A stretch of 64,000 nucleotides of DNA from Alishewanella tabrizica (GCF_014652375.1 NZ_BMYR01000001.1:296292-360291), one strand, 5' to 3'; numbered from the stretch's first letter, positions 26,643-36,199 are shown. A program made the numbers and translations. Notes: generated by a model from the letters alone, not told the origin.

Positions 26643-28295
26643 CTACAAAGGCTCAATGCTGGGATGACCATCAACGATCTTGGCGATAGAGGGCCCATAT
26701 TCACGCCGGCTTCTTACGGTTTCATGCCCAAATTGAATATCTACCGCAGAAAACACTTGTTGGGTCGCTTTAACCTCTAAGGTCAATAGTAACTCTTGCC
26801 GTTTAGCTTCTAAGGCTCTTAACTCAGCTAACAGCATCTTGGCCAGTTTTTGCTGTTCAACAAACTCAATTTCGAACATCTGCATTTGTGGATCCACTTG
26901 ACCGGTCTGCAGTTTTTTCTGTCCTTCAATATGCTGTTTTAAATCGGCCAGCAGATCTTTGGCTTCACTCACTTGGGTACGTAACAACGCCTGCTGTTCA
27001 ACCAAAGGATCCAATAATCGATTCAGCTTAATCATCACTGCACCATTTGAAGGCGAGCCGAGTTGTCCACAATGCAGGCTTTTAGCAAGGTAATAATGGC
27101 CACCGACCACCTTGCCATTTATTTTATCTTCCGTCCCGGCTAATACGGCATGTGCATTAACAAAACAGTGCATAAGGTACTTGCTGGCATAAATATGACC
27201 ATCACAATTGAGCGCTGAGTACTGCGCCATATTACAGTGTATATTGCCTTTGGCTTTTAACACCGTACTATATTCTTGCTGATTGGCTGTCATCACTTGA
27301 TGTCCAATGATCGCCCCACCAACCACAATATCGCCACCAGCCTCAATAAGCTGACCTTCTACTACGCCTTTAATAAATACATTACCGCCGGCAATCACTT
27401 TCATTCCAGCTGAGACATTTCCGCTGATCACAACAGAGCCTTTAAAAATGATATGCCCGGAGGTTAAATCGACTTGATTCACCGTAAAAACATCATCTAC
27501 CGTAGCACCATTTTCAATTGCTCGAGGCAAGCCATCCTGTTGGGCTAGCAACATATCAGGATCATCTGCTGCCAATTCAACCCCGGCGCCTAACTGCCAT
27601 TCAATGATCACGCCCGGTACTGGAGGCTGTCGCTCGCCCGTCACGGTAAAGCCAGGTTCACCTTGCGTTGGCGGTAAACGTTGCATCAAAGGTGTGCCTG
27701 CCGCAACAGACGGAATAACACCAAAATCACGTAAATCAGCTTTAGACTCAGAGTCAACCAAGGGTTGATTGCGCCGTATTACCATATCCGGCAACATAGG
27801 AATAAAACGTGAATTCACCCCATTTACTGCGACACGACCATAAGCGACTTCTTCACGCAGCCGAATACCAGGCTCAGCTCGACTCGCATCTTGGACTAAA
27901 CGTACAATATTCTCTTTATTAAAACCAAACACAATGCCAGCTTCTTGCGCGGCTTTGACTAACGCATTGGCTGCAATAGGAGCTCCGCCCCACGCTGCAG
28001 TAATAAACGCCACGGCTGTCATTTTGTCTTCAGCAATTTCAAACACTAATTGGGCAGCCCGTTTTTCCGCAATAGGATAACTAAGCGATTTCGCAGCGTC
28101 AGCTAAAGTGCCCGCAATCACTTTTTGCTGTAATTGATGATATTCTGCCAATAAATTATCGAGTTGCGCTTTTAGTAAATAAAAACGGGAATAGCCCGCA
28201 TCATGCAGGGATTGCTGAACATGTTCGAACGTTAACGATGAAGCAGTAACCGACACGTTAATTGTTATAGTACTTTCGTGTTCAGTAAATTGCAT
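26643..28295 (-). CDS. FapA/DUF342 family polymer-forming-like protein
   Basis: A 550-aa FapA-type protein (flagellar assembly protein A / DUF342). N-terminal FapA domain residues: FGFNKENIVRLVQDA, GVNSRFIPMLPD and ADLRDFGVIPSVAAGTPLMQ, then GEPGFTVTGE. A right-handed beta-helix follows (GHIIFKGSVVISGNVSAGMK, FIKGVVEGQLIEAGGDIVVG) and a coiled coil (VEQQALLRTQVSEAKDLLADL). FapA relatives occur near flagellar or surface genes, and a Vibrio homologue has been linked to flagellar localisation. No flagellar gene is adjacent here. I start at ATG 28295 (MQFTEHESTITIN) with GAGGT upstream, not at the GTG at 28310. Confidence 0.88.
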   Translation of the reverse strand: MQFTEHESTITINVSVTASSLTFEHVQQSLHDAGYSRFYLLKAQLDNLLAEYHQLQQKVIAGTLADAAKSLSYPIAEKRAAQLVFEIAEDKMTAVAFITAAWGGAPIAANALVKAAQEAGIVFGFNKENIVRLVQDASRAEPGIRLREEVAYGRVAVNGVNSRFIPMLPDMVIRRNQPLVDSESKADLRDFGVIPSVAAGTPLMQRLPPTQGEPGFTVTGERQPPVPGVIIEWQLGAGVELAADDPDMLLAQQDGLPRAIENGATVDDVFTVNQVDLTSGHIIFKGSVVISGNVSAGMKVIAGGNVFIKGVVEGQLIEAGGDIVVGGAIIGHQVMTANQQEYSTVLKAKGNIHCNMAQYSALNCDGHIYASKYLMHCFVNAHAVLAGTEDKINGKVVGGHYYLAKSLHCGQLGSPSNGAVMIKLNRLLDPLVEQQALLRTQVSEAKDLLADLKQHIEGQKKLQTGQVDPQMQMFEIEFVEQQKLAKMLLAELRALEAKRQELLLTLEVKATQQVFSAVDIQFGHETVRSRREYGPSIAKIVDGHPSIEPL

Positions 28296-28354
28296 AAGTA
28301 CCTCACCCACTACGACTGGGGAAAAAGGGAGATTAGGATATTAATGAAACAAAA

Positions 28355-28392
28355 AAAGGCATAAAAGGCAAGCCCTGAGTTATTCAAGGCTT
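28355..28392 (-). terminator. Terminator after the 111-aa unknown gene
   Basis: On the minus strand AAGCCTTGA and TCAGGGCTT form a 9-bp stem (one G-U pair) with a 5-nt loop, followed by GCCTTTTATGCCTTTTTTTG. Confidence 0.7.
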
Positions 28393-28423
28393 AGTGCGAA
28401 GACGGGATATGAACAATCAAACG

Positions 28424-28759
28424 TTAAATATAGTTATCTTGGTGCAGGCGAATAAACATGTCGGAGCCTTGTTTAGTATAATCTACTTTATACTCTTTGT
28501 TATTTAAAGCCTGAATAAACAACAGCGTTTTAGTCTCACCAAACACATCAACACTCGACACATCGACCAATTCTAAATAGCGCTCTTTTGCTTCTACCCG
28601 GCTCCCAGGAACCTCTTCATCAAAAAGCTTTACGCCATTACGGGTCACAATCAATGGCGGATCATCATCATCATTGATGATCACCAAATCTAATTTTTTG
28701 TTTTTATGAATAAGTGTATTGCGACCACTCACCAAGAAAGCTTTTTCGTAACTATTCAT
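28424..28759 (-). CDS. Hypothetical protein, 111 aa
   Basis: I do not recognise this protein. It begins MNSYEKAFLVSGRNTLIHKN and is soluble and charged, with an acidic patch (LVIINDDDDPPLIVTRNGVK). No signal peptide or membrane helix is visible. The pattern of short hydrophobic beta-like stretches (YLELVDVSSVDVFGETKTLL, EYKVDYTKQGSDMFIRLHQD) suggests a small all-beta fold. The coding look is good: it has its own terminator and lies between two other minus-strand genes in a dense region. It is separate from the FapA-like gene by about 130 nt including the terminator. No function can be assigned. Confidence 0.75.
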   Translation of the reverse strand: MNSYEKAFLVSGRNTLIHKNKKLDLVIINDDDDPPLIVTRNGVKLFDEEVPGSRVEAKERYLELVDVSSVDVFGETKTLLFIQALNNKEYKVDYTKQGSDMFIRLHQDNYI

Positions 28760-28816
28760 TATTGCCTGCCAGATGATTGAATTTTAACTTATTATGATAC
28801 AGCATTTAAGAGCTGT

Positions 28817-29503
28817 CTAGAGCGGGTTACTATTTGCAGGATGTAACTGTGTTAAGCGTAATTTATTAATTTGCTGGCACCATTGCTGCGCTTCAACTGT
28901 CTTGGCATTAATAGGTACCATGAGTTCAAAACCGCTCACATTGCCCAAACGCTGCATACGATGCGCAAAAATAGCTTTTACACCAGCGTAATCTTGTTTA
29001 GCTGTTTTAAATACATCTTTTTCCCGCAATAATTCTGAAGCGCATTGACCAGTCTGACAACTTTGCTTAATCGCTTCCAAAAACAATGGCCTTTGCTCCG
29101 TCATAATGCGGACGGCTAAACGTAAAGAGATTTTCGTTAACACTGCATCATAATCTGAGACTTTAAAACCGATATAAGCTAAATCGTTGCCATCAATGCT
29201 GGGCACGGCACTGTATTGAAATGCATGCCAGGGTAAGAACCAACTGCCAACACGATGATGATAATGTACTCCGGCGTCATCGCAAACCAAACTGTATTTA
29301 GGCTCTGCAAGTTTTGCCCAGCCAATAAACACGCCCATAAAACTGGCTATATACGCAATGGCCAATAGCCAGCTAAAAGACTCCGCAATAAATGCCGTAT
29401 AAATCAACAGCAACAGGAAACCACCTACACTAGACAGCAACAAGTACGCCCCCCCGCTACTGGCTGAGCCGGAAAAAGTTAACGTGGTTGCAGTGTTGGC
29501 CAT
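28817..29503 (-). CDS. DUF2982-like membrane protein
   Basis: A 228-aa protein with two N-terminal membrane helices (AYLLLSSVGGFLLLLIYTAF and WLLAIAYIASFMGVFIGWA) and a cytoplasmic domain resembling a PH-like fold (YSLVCDDAGVHYHHRVGSWF, LPWHAFQYSAVPSIDG). I believe it is the DUF2982 family found in Shewanella and relatives beside an RND adaptor gene, but this is from memory. Cysteines (SCQTGQCASELL) sit in the C-terminal half. It is divergent from the RND adaptor gene with 222 nt between. Function unknown. Confidence 0.75.
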   Translation of the reverse strand: MANTATTLTFSGSASSGGAYLLLSSVGGFLLLLIYTAFIAESFSWLLAIAYIASFMGVFIGWAKLAEPKYSLVCDDAGVHYHHRVGSWFLPWHAFQYSAVPSIDGNDLAYIGFKVSDYDAVLTKISLRLAVRIMTEQRPLFLEAIKQSCQTGQCASELLREKDVFKTAKQDYAGVKAIFAHRMQRLGNVSGFELMVPINAKTVEAQQWCQQINKLRLTQLHPANSNPL

Positions 29504-29725
29504 AAAAAACTCATATCAGTTATAAGGTATGCGCTTTATTTACGGTGTAAATGCGCGCTTTAGATTGGTTAGGCGTAAGATTACCATAAAATTATTGCTA
29601 AGCAGTTCATCATTTAGATGAATGATACGACCAATCCCCCGCTCATTGCGATAATAGGAAATCTGAATGCACCATAATTCCATACAATAGCCCACAGGCT
29701 TTTTTTGATATAACTCGGAGTTCCC

Positions 29726-30781
29726 TTGGCGCAATTACATTCACGACTAATATGGTTTATTTTACTGGCAATGCTATTTTTTGTTGGTTTTTTATACTGG
29801 CAAACGCAGCAAACAAATGGGACTAACCGAAGCCGTGTAGCCGATGTGGCAGTAAAAACGGCGAAAGTTGAAAGCCTTGCCATGAGCCGCGAGGTTAGCG
29901 CGCTAGGTACAGGTATTGCCAATAATTCCATCCAATTAATTGCGCCAAGCAGCGAATTTCTGATTGAGCTGAATGTCAGTGAAGGAAAAAAAGTAGAACA
30001 GGGAGAAGTGATTGCGCGGTTGAATAACGTGCAACAACGCGCCCGGGTTGCCGAACTGGATGCGGTATTAATGGAGCAAAGTCGTCAATTGGATCGTTTG
30101 AAAAATTTAGCGACTACTCAAGCTGCAGCACAATCGCTGTTAGACGAACAACAAAGTAAAGTGAATAGCACCAAAGCGCAATTGGATATCGCACGCCAAC
30201 AACTAACTGAAATGACCATAAAAGCGCCGTTTACGGGGCATTTGGGATTACGTCAAGTTAGCCAAGGCGCCTATGTTAGCGGCGGTACGGTGATTACGAC
30301 GCTGGATGATATGCAGCAATTACGTGTCGCCTTTAGTATTGCCGAACGCTATCTTGCTGAAGTCGCCGTTGGTATGCCCATCAGTGTGACCAACGTTGCT
30401 TATGGCAATATCAAATTTCAGGGTAAAGTATCAGCCATCGACACGCGTTTAGATCCTATAACGCGCTCAGTCACAATACACGGCATCATTGATAACGAAA
30501 GCCTACAATTACGCCCTGGCATGCTGCTAAATGTGCAACTACAACTGGAAAATCGTGAGGTCCTGCGAATTTCAGAAAAAGCCTTGCTACCGCAACAAAA
30601 TCGTCAATATGTGTTTATTGTCGACAGCGAAAACAAAGTTCAACAAAAAGAAATTGAAGTGGGACAACGTATTCCTGGTTGGGTAGAAGTTATTTCTGGC
30701 TTGCGTGAAGGCGATGAAATTGTGATTGAAGGCGTACAAAAACTTCGTACTGGCGTGACCATTAGCAAAGTCGGAGGCTAA
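29726..30781 (+). CDS. RND efflux periplasmic adaptor subunit (second system)
   Basis: A 351-aa membrane fusion protein. The N-terminal anchor is LIWFILLAMLFFVGFLYW, without a lipobox. A lipoyl half-domain is in SIQLIAPSSEFLIELNVSEG (about residues 70-90), an alpha-hairpin in RARVAELDAVLMEQSRQLDR, and the second half in IKAPFTGHLGLRQVSQGAYV. The beta-barrel is marked LRVAFSIAERYLAE and the end LRPGMLLNVQL. The frame starts with TTG at 29726, backed by CGGAG 5 nt upstream; no ATG gives the anchor. The RND pump starts 2 nt after its stop. No regulator gene of its own is seen next to it. Confidence 0.9.
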   Translation: MAQLHSRLIWFILLAMLFFVGFLYWQTQQTNGTNRSRVADVAVKTAKVESLAMSREVSALGTGIANNSIQLIAPSSEFLIELNVSEGKKVEQGEVIARLNNVQQRARVAELDAVLMEQSRQLDRLKNLATTQAAAQSLLDEQQSKVNSTKAQLDIARQQLTEMTIKAPFTGHLGLRQVSQGAYVSGGTVITTLDDMQQLRVAFSIAERYLAEVAVGMPISVTNVAYGNIKFQGKVSAIDTRLDPITRSVTIHGIIDNESLQLRPGMLLNVQLQLENREVLRISEKALLPQQNRQYVFIVDSENKVQQKEIEVGQRIPGWVEVISGLREGDEIVIEGVQKLRTGVTISKVGG

Positions 30782-30783
30782 CC

Positions 30784-33700
30784 ATGTGGCTATCTGATAC
30801 CTCTGTAAAACGTCCGGTTTTTGCCACCGTCGTTAACTTATTGTTGGTTATATTCGGTATTGTGTGTTTTACCATGCTGCCGCTGCGTGAGTATCCGGAT
30901 ATTGATTCCCCTATCGTTAGTATTAATACTAACTATCCCGGAGCCTCTGCGGAGATTGTCGAAAGTAAAATTACCCAAATTCTCGAAGACCGCATTAGCG
31001 GCGTTGAGGGCATTAAAAGTATCGATTCTAGCAGTCGCAATGGTCGTTCTAGTATCACTATCGAGTTTAATGTTGAACGCGATATTGATGCTGCGGCAAA
31101 CGACGTGCGAGAGCGCGTATCACGTGCACTAAACAACCTACCTGATCAAGCTGATCCACCAGAAGTGTTTAAAGCGAATGCAGATGAAGACACCATCGCA
31201 TGGTTTGTACTTAATAGCGATAATATGACCACGCTGGAACTGACCGATTATGCGAATCGTTATATTGCGGAGCGTTTCTCGGTAGTAGATGGCGTGGCCC
31301 GTTTGCAATTTGGCGGTGCACGCGATTATGCCATGCGCATTTGGTTAGATCGTGATGCCATGGCCGCACGTGGGGTAACGGTACAAGATGTTGAAGCCGT
31401 TTTACGTGCTGAAAACGTTGAACTACCCGCGGGTAACATTAAATCCTTTGATCGTGATTTTACCGTGCGCGTGGTGCGTTCGTTTCGTAGCCAGCAAGAT
31501 TTTGAACGCATCGTGGTTAAACGCGGTGCAAACAATTATTTAGTACGCTTGTCCGAAATCGCCGATGTGATGCTGACCGCTGAAGACGAAGAAGGCGAGT
31601 TTCGTAGCGATGGTAAAAACATCCTTGGTATCGGCATTATTAAGCAGTCTAAAGCCAATACGTTAGATGTTGTACGTAATGCGCGCGCCGAAATGGAACG
31701 GATTAAAGCCAATCTTCCCCCAGGGATGACGATAGAGCCAGGCTATGATTCGTCGGTGTTTATCTCTGAATCAATCAAAGAAGTGTACAACACCTTGGGT
31801 ATTGCCATGTGTATGGTGATTTTGGTGATCTTCTTATTTTTGGGTAATATCCGCGCCACCTTTATTCCTGCCATTACCGTGCCGGTAGCCCTAGTTGCTG
31901 CAGTCACCGTGTTATATGCGCTCGATTTTTCTATCAACTTATTGACACTACTTGCTATGGTTTTAGCCATAGGTTTGGTGGTAGATGATTCTATTGTTGT
32001 CCTAGAAAATATTTATCGGCGTATCGAACAAGGTGAAGCCCCATTACTTGCGGCTTATCGCGGGGCACGTGAAGTGGGTTTTGCTGTGGTAGCAACCACC
32101 TTAGTGTTAATCTCCGTGTTTGTTCCTCTGGTATTTATGCAAGGACAATTAGGTAAACTCTTTACTGAGTTTGCGCTTGCCGTCGCCGCCGCCGTGGCGT
32201 TCTCCAGTGTGGTTGCCTTAACGTTATCGCCGATGTTGTGTAGTAAGCTGCTAACACATCGCAAGCGTGAAAGTAAATTAGGAACTTGGCTGCACAGCGG
32301 ATTTAACCGACTTGAACGTGCTTACACCAATCAGCTCAATATCGTGTGCAGTAAAAGATGGCCCGTTATCTTGGTCGTCGTGCTCTGTTTCCTTGCCAGC
32401 GTACAATTGGTAAGGATGCTACCCGGCGAACTCGCGCCTCAAGAAGATCGCGGCACCTTTTTTGTGATGATGAGCCCAGCTGAAGGCGCGAGCTATCAAA
32501 GTAATAGCCGTAACATGCGTCTAATTGAAGATATTTTGACGCCCTATTACGAAGATGGCCAATTAACTCGGATGCTGATCCGAGTACCCGGCTGGGGTAA
32601 TAATGGTGGCGTAGCAATTGTGGGTACTGAAAACTGGTACAACGGCAAACGACGCACCCAAGATCTAGTATCCGAAATTGGGGTGAAAATTAACGAACTA
32701 CCCGATGTGAGAGCCTTTACCTTTATGCGTGGTGGCTTAGGTGGCGGCGGTGGCGGTAATCGGCCTATTCAGTTTGTTATACAAGGCAACACCTATGAGG
32801 AATTGGCGCTGTGGCGTGACATTATCCTTAATCGCGCCGCTGAGAATCCTAATCTGTTGATGTTAGACCATGATTACAAAGAAACCGTGCCGCAAGTGTT
32901 GGTAGAAATCAATACGGATCGTGCAGGTGACTTAGGCATTTCGGTTGGCGCAGTAGGTCGGGCACTGGAGGCCATGTTAGGCGGGCGTCGCGTAACTACT
33001 TTCTTAGATCGCGGCCGCGAATACGATGTGATCATCGAAGGCTTAGATAACGACTTCCGCGCACCGGGTACGATTAGTAATGTTTATATCCGTTCAGATA
33101 GCAGCAACGAACTGATCCCATTAGATAATTTAATAACCTTACGTGAAGAGGCCACAGCATCAAGCCTGAACCGTTACAATCGGATGCGCTCTATTACTAT
33201 TACGGGCAGCATGGCGCCTGGGTATAGTTTAGGCGAAGCACTCGAGTATTTGGAAGATATTGTGCGTACTGAAATTGACGCCCCTGTGGGTATTGATTAC
33301 AAGGGCGAATCACTTTTATTCCAAGAAAGCGGTCAATCAACGGCTTTGGTATTTATATTAGCGCTGTTGATTACCTATCTGGTATTGGCTGCCCAATTTG
33401 AGAGCTTCATTCATCCGCTGGTGATTATGATCACGGTGCCGCTTGGGTTAGTTGGCGCCTTATCAGGCTTGTATTTTGCAGGTATGACGTTAAACATTTT
33501 CAGCCAAATAGGCCTTGTGATGCTTATTGGTTTAGTAGCGAAAAACGGCATATTAATAGTGGAATTTGCCAACCAATTACGCGACGCTGGCGTGGCGTTT
33601 GAAGATGCGGTAAAGCGTGCAGCAACACAGCGCTTACGCCCCATCGTTATGACAGCCTTTACCACGGTAATGAGTAGTTTGCCGCTGGTTCTTGCCACTG

Positions 33701-33948
33701 GACCTGGCTCAGAGAGCCGTATGGTCATTGGTATGGTGATTCTGTGTGGTGTTGCGTTAGCAACCTTACTCACCATTTACGTGGTGCCGGTGATCTACAT
33801 TGCTATTGCTCGTAATACAGGTTCGCCATTAACGCTAACGCGAGAACTCGCGCGCTTAGAAGCCGATGCACCAGATGAGCATGCCGCAGATGAAGTGGTG
33901 CCAACTGCCACACCGGCAAAGGCAACAACAGCCTTACCCAAAGACTGA
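30784..33948 (+). CDS. RND multidrug efflux permease (second system, HAE1 family)
   Basis: A 1054-aa inner membrane proton/drug antiporter. TM4 has Asp401-Asp402 (GLVVDDSIVVLEN) and TM10 has Lys920 (GLVAKNGILIVEF), so the proton relay is intact. The N-terminus LSDTSVKRPVFATVVNLLLV is that of HAE1 pumps. An unusual glycine run lies in a periplasmic loop (residues about 650-658, GGLGGGGGGN). A 50-residue acidic and Ala/Pro/Thr tail follows the last helix. It is only distantly similar to the first pump of the window. The gene ends 12 nt before a hairpin and 95 nt before a strong terminator. Confidence 0.95.
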   Translation: MWLSDTSVKRPVFATVVNLLLVIFGIVCFTMLPLREYPDIDSPIVSINTNYPGASAEIVESKITQILEDRISGVEGIKSIDSSSRNGRSSITIEFNVERDIDAAANDVRERVSRALNNLPDQADPPEVFKANADEDTIAWFVLNSDNMTTLELTDYANRYIAERFSVVDGVARLQFGGARDYAMRIWLDRDAMAARGVTVQDVEAVLRAENVELPAGNIKSFDRDFTVRVVRSFRSQQDFERIVVKRGANNYLVRLSEIADVMLTAEDEEGEFRSDGKNILGIGIIKQSKANTLDVVRNARAEMERIKANLPPGMTIEPGYDSSVFISESIKEVYNTLGIAMCMVILVIFLFLGNIRATFIPAITVPVALVAAVTVLYALDFSINLLTLLAMVLAIGLVVDDSIVVLENIYRRIEQGEAPLLAAYRGAREVGFAVVATTLVLISVFVPLVFMQGQLGKLFTEFALAVAAAVAFSSVVALTLSPMLCSKLLTHRKRESKLGTWLHSGFNRLERAYTNQLNIVCSKRWPVILVVVLCFLASVQLVRMLPGELAPQEDRGTFFVMMSPAEGASYQSNSRNMRLIEDILTPYYEDGQLTRMLIRVPGWGNNGGVAIVGTENWYNGKRRTQDLVSEIGVKINELPDVRAFTFMRGGLGGGGGGNRPIQFVIQGNTYEELALWRDIILNRAAENPNLLMLDHDYKETVPQVLVEINTDRAGDLGISVGAVGRALEAMLGGRRVTTFLDRGREYDVIIEGLDNDFRAPGTISNVYIRSDSSNELIPLDNLITLREEATASSLNRYNRMRSITITGSMAPGYSLGEALEYLEDIVRTEIDAPVGIDYKGESLLFQESGQSTALVFILALLITYLVLAAQFESFIHPLVIMITVPLGLVGALSGLYFAGMTLNIFSQIGLVMLIGLVAKNGILIVEFANQLRDAGVAFEDAVKRAATQRLRPIVMTAFTTVMSSLPLVLATGPGSESRMVIGMVILCGVALATLLTIYVVPVIYIAIARNTGSPLTLTRELARLEADAPDEHAADEVVPTATPAKATTALPKD

Positions 33949-33960
33949 TAACAGTATGTC

Positions 33961-33984
33961 GCTGGGCCTTCCTTAAGGCCCAGC
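33961..33984. repeat. Perfect 10-bp hairpin after second RND pump
   Basis: GCTGGGCCTT-CCTT-AAGGCCCAGC is a perfect stem with a 4-nt loop, 12 nt after the stop codon. No T run follows, so it may protect the mRNA 3' end rather than terminate. The real terminator is at 34043. Confidence 0.75.
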
Positions 33985-34042
33985 CTGCTGCAGTAAAAGC
34001 TTGTCAGTTAATAAAACACGATCTTAACAACCGTATACCAAT

Positions 34043-34071
34043 AAAAAAACCGAGTTAGACTCGGTTTTTTT
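34043..34071. terminator. Bidirectional terminator
   Basis: AAAAAAACCGAG-TTAGA-CTCGGTTTTTTT is symmetric, with A and T runs, between the convergent RND operon and the SDR gene. Confidence 0.93.
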
Positions 34072-34187
34072 CATTGCTTTCGCGTAAACACAGAACGACC
34101 TTTCTACTAAATACGTTTAGGCAAAGATGCTGAGGTTATTCATTATTTTTTCTTTGTTATCCAATATCCGTATGATTGCAATCCTGT

Positions 34188-34925
34188 TTAGAACGGTAAT
34201 ACCGTACCATCCCAATTAATCAGTGCACCCGATTGTTCGGGCGTGACCGCAGCGAACACCGCAATTAAGCGCGACGCCGTATCGGCAGCACTGCGTAATT
34301 GACCTTGTGGTAGATTCTTTTGAAAAGGAGCGGATAACTCTGAATCAGTAGTGCCTGGGTGCAAACTAAATAACACTGCAGTTTTATTATAACGTGCCAA
34401 TTCGATACTGCTGCTCTTTACCAGCATATTTAAGGCTGCTTTTGCCATCCGGTAACTGTACCAACCACCTAATTGATTGTCGCTGATACTGCCCACTTTA
34501 GCACTTAATACCGCCACTTTAATTGCTTCTTGTTTAGCAAGAAAAGGCAGCAATGCTTGCAGGTATAATGCAGGATGGATCACATTAATCTCATAGCTTT
34601 GCGCTAACGCGCGACGACTCAGTTGTTTAATCGACTTTTCAGGTAACATGCCTTCACCGTGCAACCAGCCTTGGCACAACATTATTGCATCGACTTTGCT
34701 TGCAAAAATCTCTGCCAACACGCTTGGCGCGGCAGTATCATCAGCAGATGCTAAGGTATACCAGGTTAACGCCTGCGGCGTATGTGTTATTTCAAATGGC
34801 GTTGATAACGTTGTGGACAGCGGCTGACGACTGATTGCCGATACCCGATGACCCTGTGCCAAAAGCTGCTGTACCATGGCAAAGCCAATACCACCGCTAG
34901 CGCCTAAAATTAACCAATGTTGCAT
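34188..34925 (-). CDS. Short-chain dehydrogenase/reductase (SDR)
   Basis: A 245-aa NAD(P)-dependent oxidoreductase with Rossmann motif WLILGASGGIGFAMV and catalytic YSYRMAKAALNM (YxxxK). An Arg in SAISRQPLS after strand 2 suggests NADP preference. The catalytic Ser lies in VAVLSAKVGSISDNQLGGWY. The substrate is unknown; CsgA-like SDRs of this size are the closest group I can name. The gene lies 23 nt downstream of an FAD-dependent oxidoreductase on the same strand, so they are probably one operon. Confidence 0.9.
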   Translation of the reverse strand: MQHWLILGASGGIGFAMVQQLLAQGHRVSAISRQPLSTTLSTPFEITHTPQALTWYTLASADDTAAPSVLAEIFASKVDAIMLCQGWLHGEGMLPEKSIKQLSRRALAQSYEINVIHPALYLQALLPFLAKQEAIKVAVLSAKVGSISDNQLGGWYSYRMAKAALNMLVKSSSIELARYNKTAVLFSLHPGTTDSELSAPFQKNLPQGQLRSAADTASRLIAVFAAVTPEQSGALINWDGTVLPF

Positions 34926-34948
34926 CGTGTCTTATCCTATTTGAGGCC

Positions 34949-35944
34949 CTATTTGAGGGCCAGTATCTTACTGGCAATATCATCACCACTTAACCAGGCA
35001 TTTTCTACTCGGCCACCACGCATCCAATCACCTGCCAGCCACACGCCCTCATGGGGATTATCCGATAGATTCATCTCAGCCGCCCCAGCATCAATTTGTG
35101 CATATAACCAACGATGACAAATGGCCTCTGTCACACTAATCGGTTTGCCGATTATCTCGGATAAACAGTCTGTAGCGTGTTGTTGCAAGAACTCGGTGGA
35201 CGCCTGCAAATGGGACGCACTGAAATGTGGGCTAAAATGTAATAACCAACTTTCGACCTGTGCTCTGCCAGGCTTGCTGTTCTGCCGACTGATCCAACTC
35301 AGCGAACGGTGTTCACCTTTCACAAAAATACCCCCTGCGGCATGGCCTGTTGGCGCCGCTAACACCAGCGTTGCAGCCCAACAAGGCTGTAAAAGCGTTT
35401 CAGGTAAGCTTATGGTTGTGTCTGTTGCCAAAGATGCAGAATGGCTATTGAGCAATGCCGCTGCTTGTACGGGAGGTATAGACAACACTACATGTTGGAA
35501 GGGACCAAACACCTGTCCTTGTTCAGAGGTTAATTGCCAGCCTGAAGACACCTGCTGCAACAAGGTTATTCGGCAATCCATTTCACTCGGAATAGCCTGA
35601 GCTTGCCACTTTAATGGGCTGTGCATGGCAGGAATACCGATAAAGCGTTGTTGCTCATCAGGCGAGGCACTTAATTGTCCTTGGTTATACTGATACATTG
35701 GCGCTAACCAACGACTCACTACCCCCTGCTGCTGCCATCTTGCTACTTGTTGCTGAAATTTTGGGTGACGCGCCGTAAAATATTGCGCACCAAAATCCAT
35801 ATACCCATGACCCGTGCGCTTACTGGTCATGCGACCTCCGGGACCCCGTGCCTTGTCAAACAACATGACACTGCAACCGGCTGCATGCAACGCGCTGGCA
35901 CAACTGATCCCTGCAATACCCGCACCTATTACTGCTACTTTCAT
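34949..35944 (-). CDS. FAD-dependent oxidoreductase, renalase/amine oxidase-like
   Basis: A 331-aa flavoprotein. The dinucleotide-binding motif is VAVIGAGIAGISCASALHAA followed by LFDKARGPGGRMTSKR, the GRM block of renalase-like and amine-oxidase-like proteins. The C-terminal FAD motif is EGVWLAGDWMRGGRVENAWL. The middle has HRWLYAQID. The bacterial renalase-like group oxidises isomeric beta-NAD(P)H forms in characterised cases; whether this one does is unknown. The N-terminus may bear no signal peptide. It is first of a two-gene unit with the SDR. Confidence 0.88.
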   Translation of the reverse strand: MKVAVIGAGIAGISCASALHAAGCSVMLFDKARGPGGRMTSKRTGHGYMDFGAQYFTARHPKFQQQVARWQQQGVVSRWLAPMYQYNQGQLSASPDEQQRFIGIPAMHSPLKWQAQAIPSEMDCRITLLQQVSSGWQLTSEQGQVFGPFQHVVLSIPPVQAAALLNSHSASLATDTTISLPETLLQPCWAATLVLAAPTGHAAGGIFVKGEHRSLSWISRQNSKPGRAQVESWLLHFSPHFSASHLQASTEFLQQHATDCLSEIIGKPISVTEAICHRWLYAQIDAGAAEMNLSDNPHEGVWLAGDWMRGGRVENAWLSGDDIASKILALK

Positions 35945-36163
35945 GTTTTAATTCCATCCTGTTATCATTCGATGAGTAGGATCCTGTATGTCAACTTGGC
36001 TTAGCTCTCATCTTGCATCTTGCATGTCGCAATCATCCAAGCGTTTAAATACACCGTAATGAGTTAATGCTGAGTAAATCTGAAGAGCAAACAACAAAAA
36101 ATGCTGCTTATAACTGCCATACTATTTTACGACGAATAATGACAGCACGATCAATCTCGACGA

Positions 36164-36199
36164 GGTTAACCCATTGGTTAACCTATTTGTTAACAATGC
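36164..36199. repeat. Three 12-bp tandem repeats with GTTAAC core before msrA
   Basis: GGTTAACCCATT, GGTTAACCTATT and TGTTAACAATGC follow each other exactly, each containing the palindrome GTTAAC (HpaI site), with centres 12 bp apart. The block ends 16 nt before the msrA start. It looks like a repeated operator or a slippage array in the msrA leader/promoter. Confidence 0.75.
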
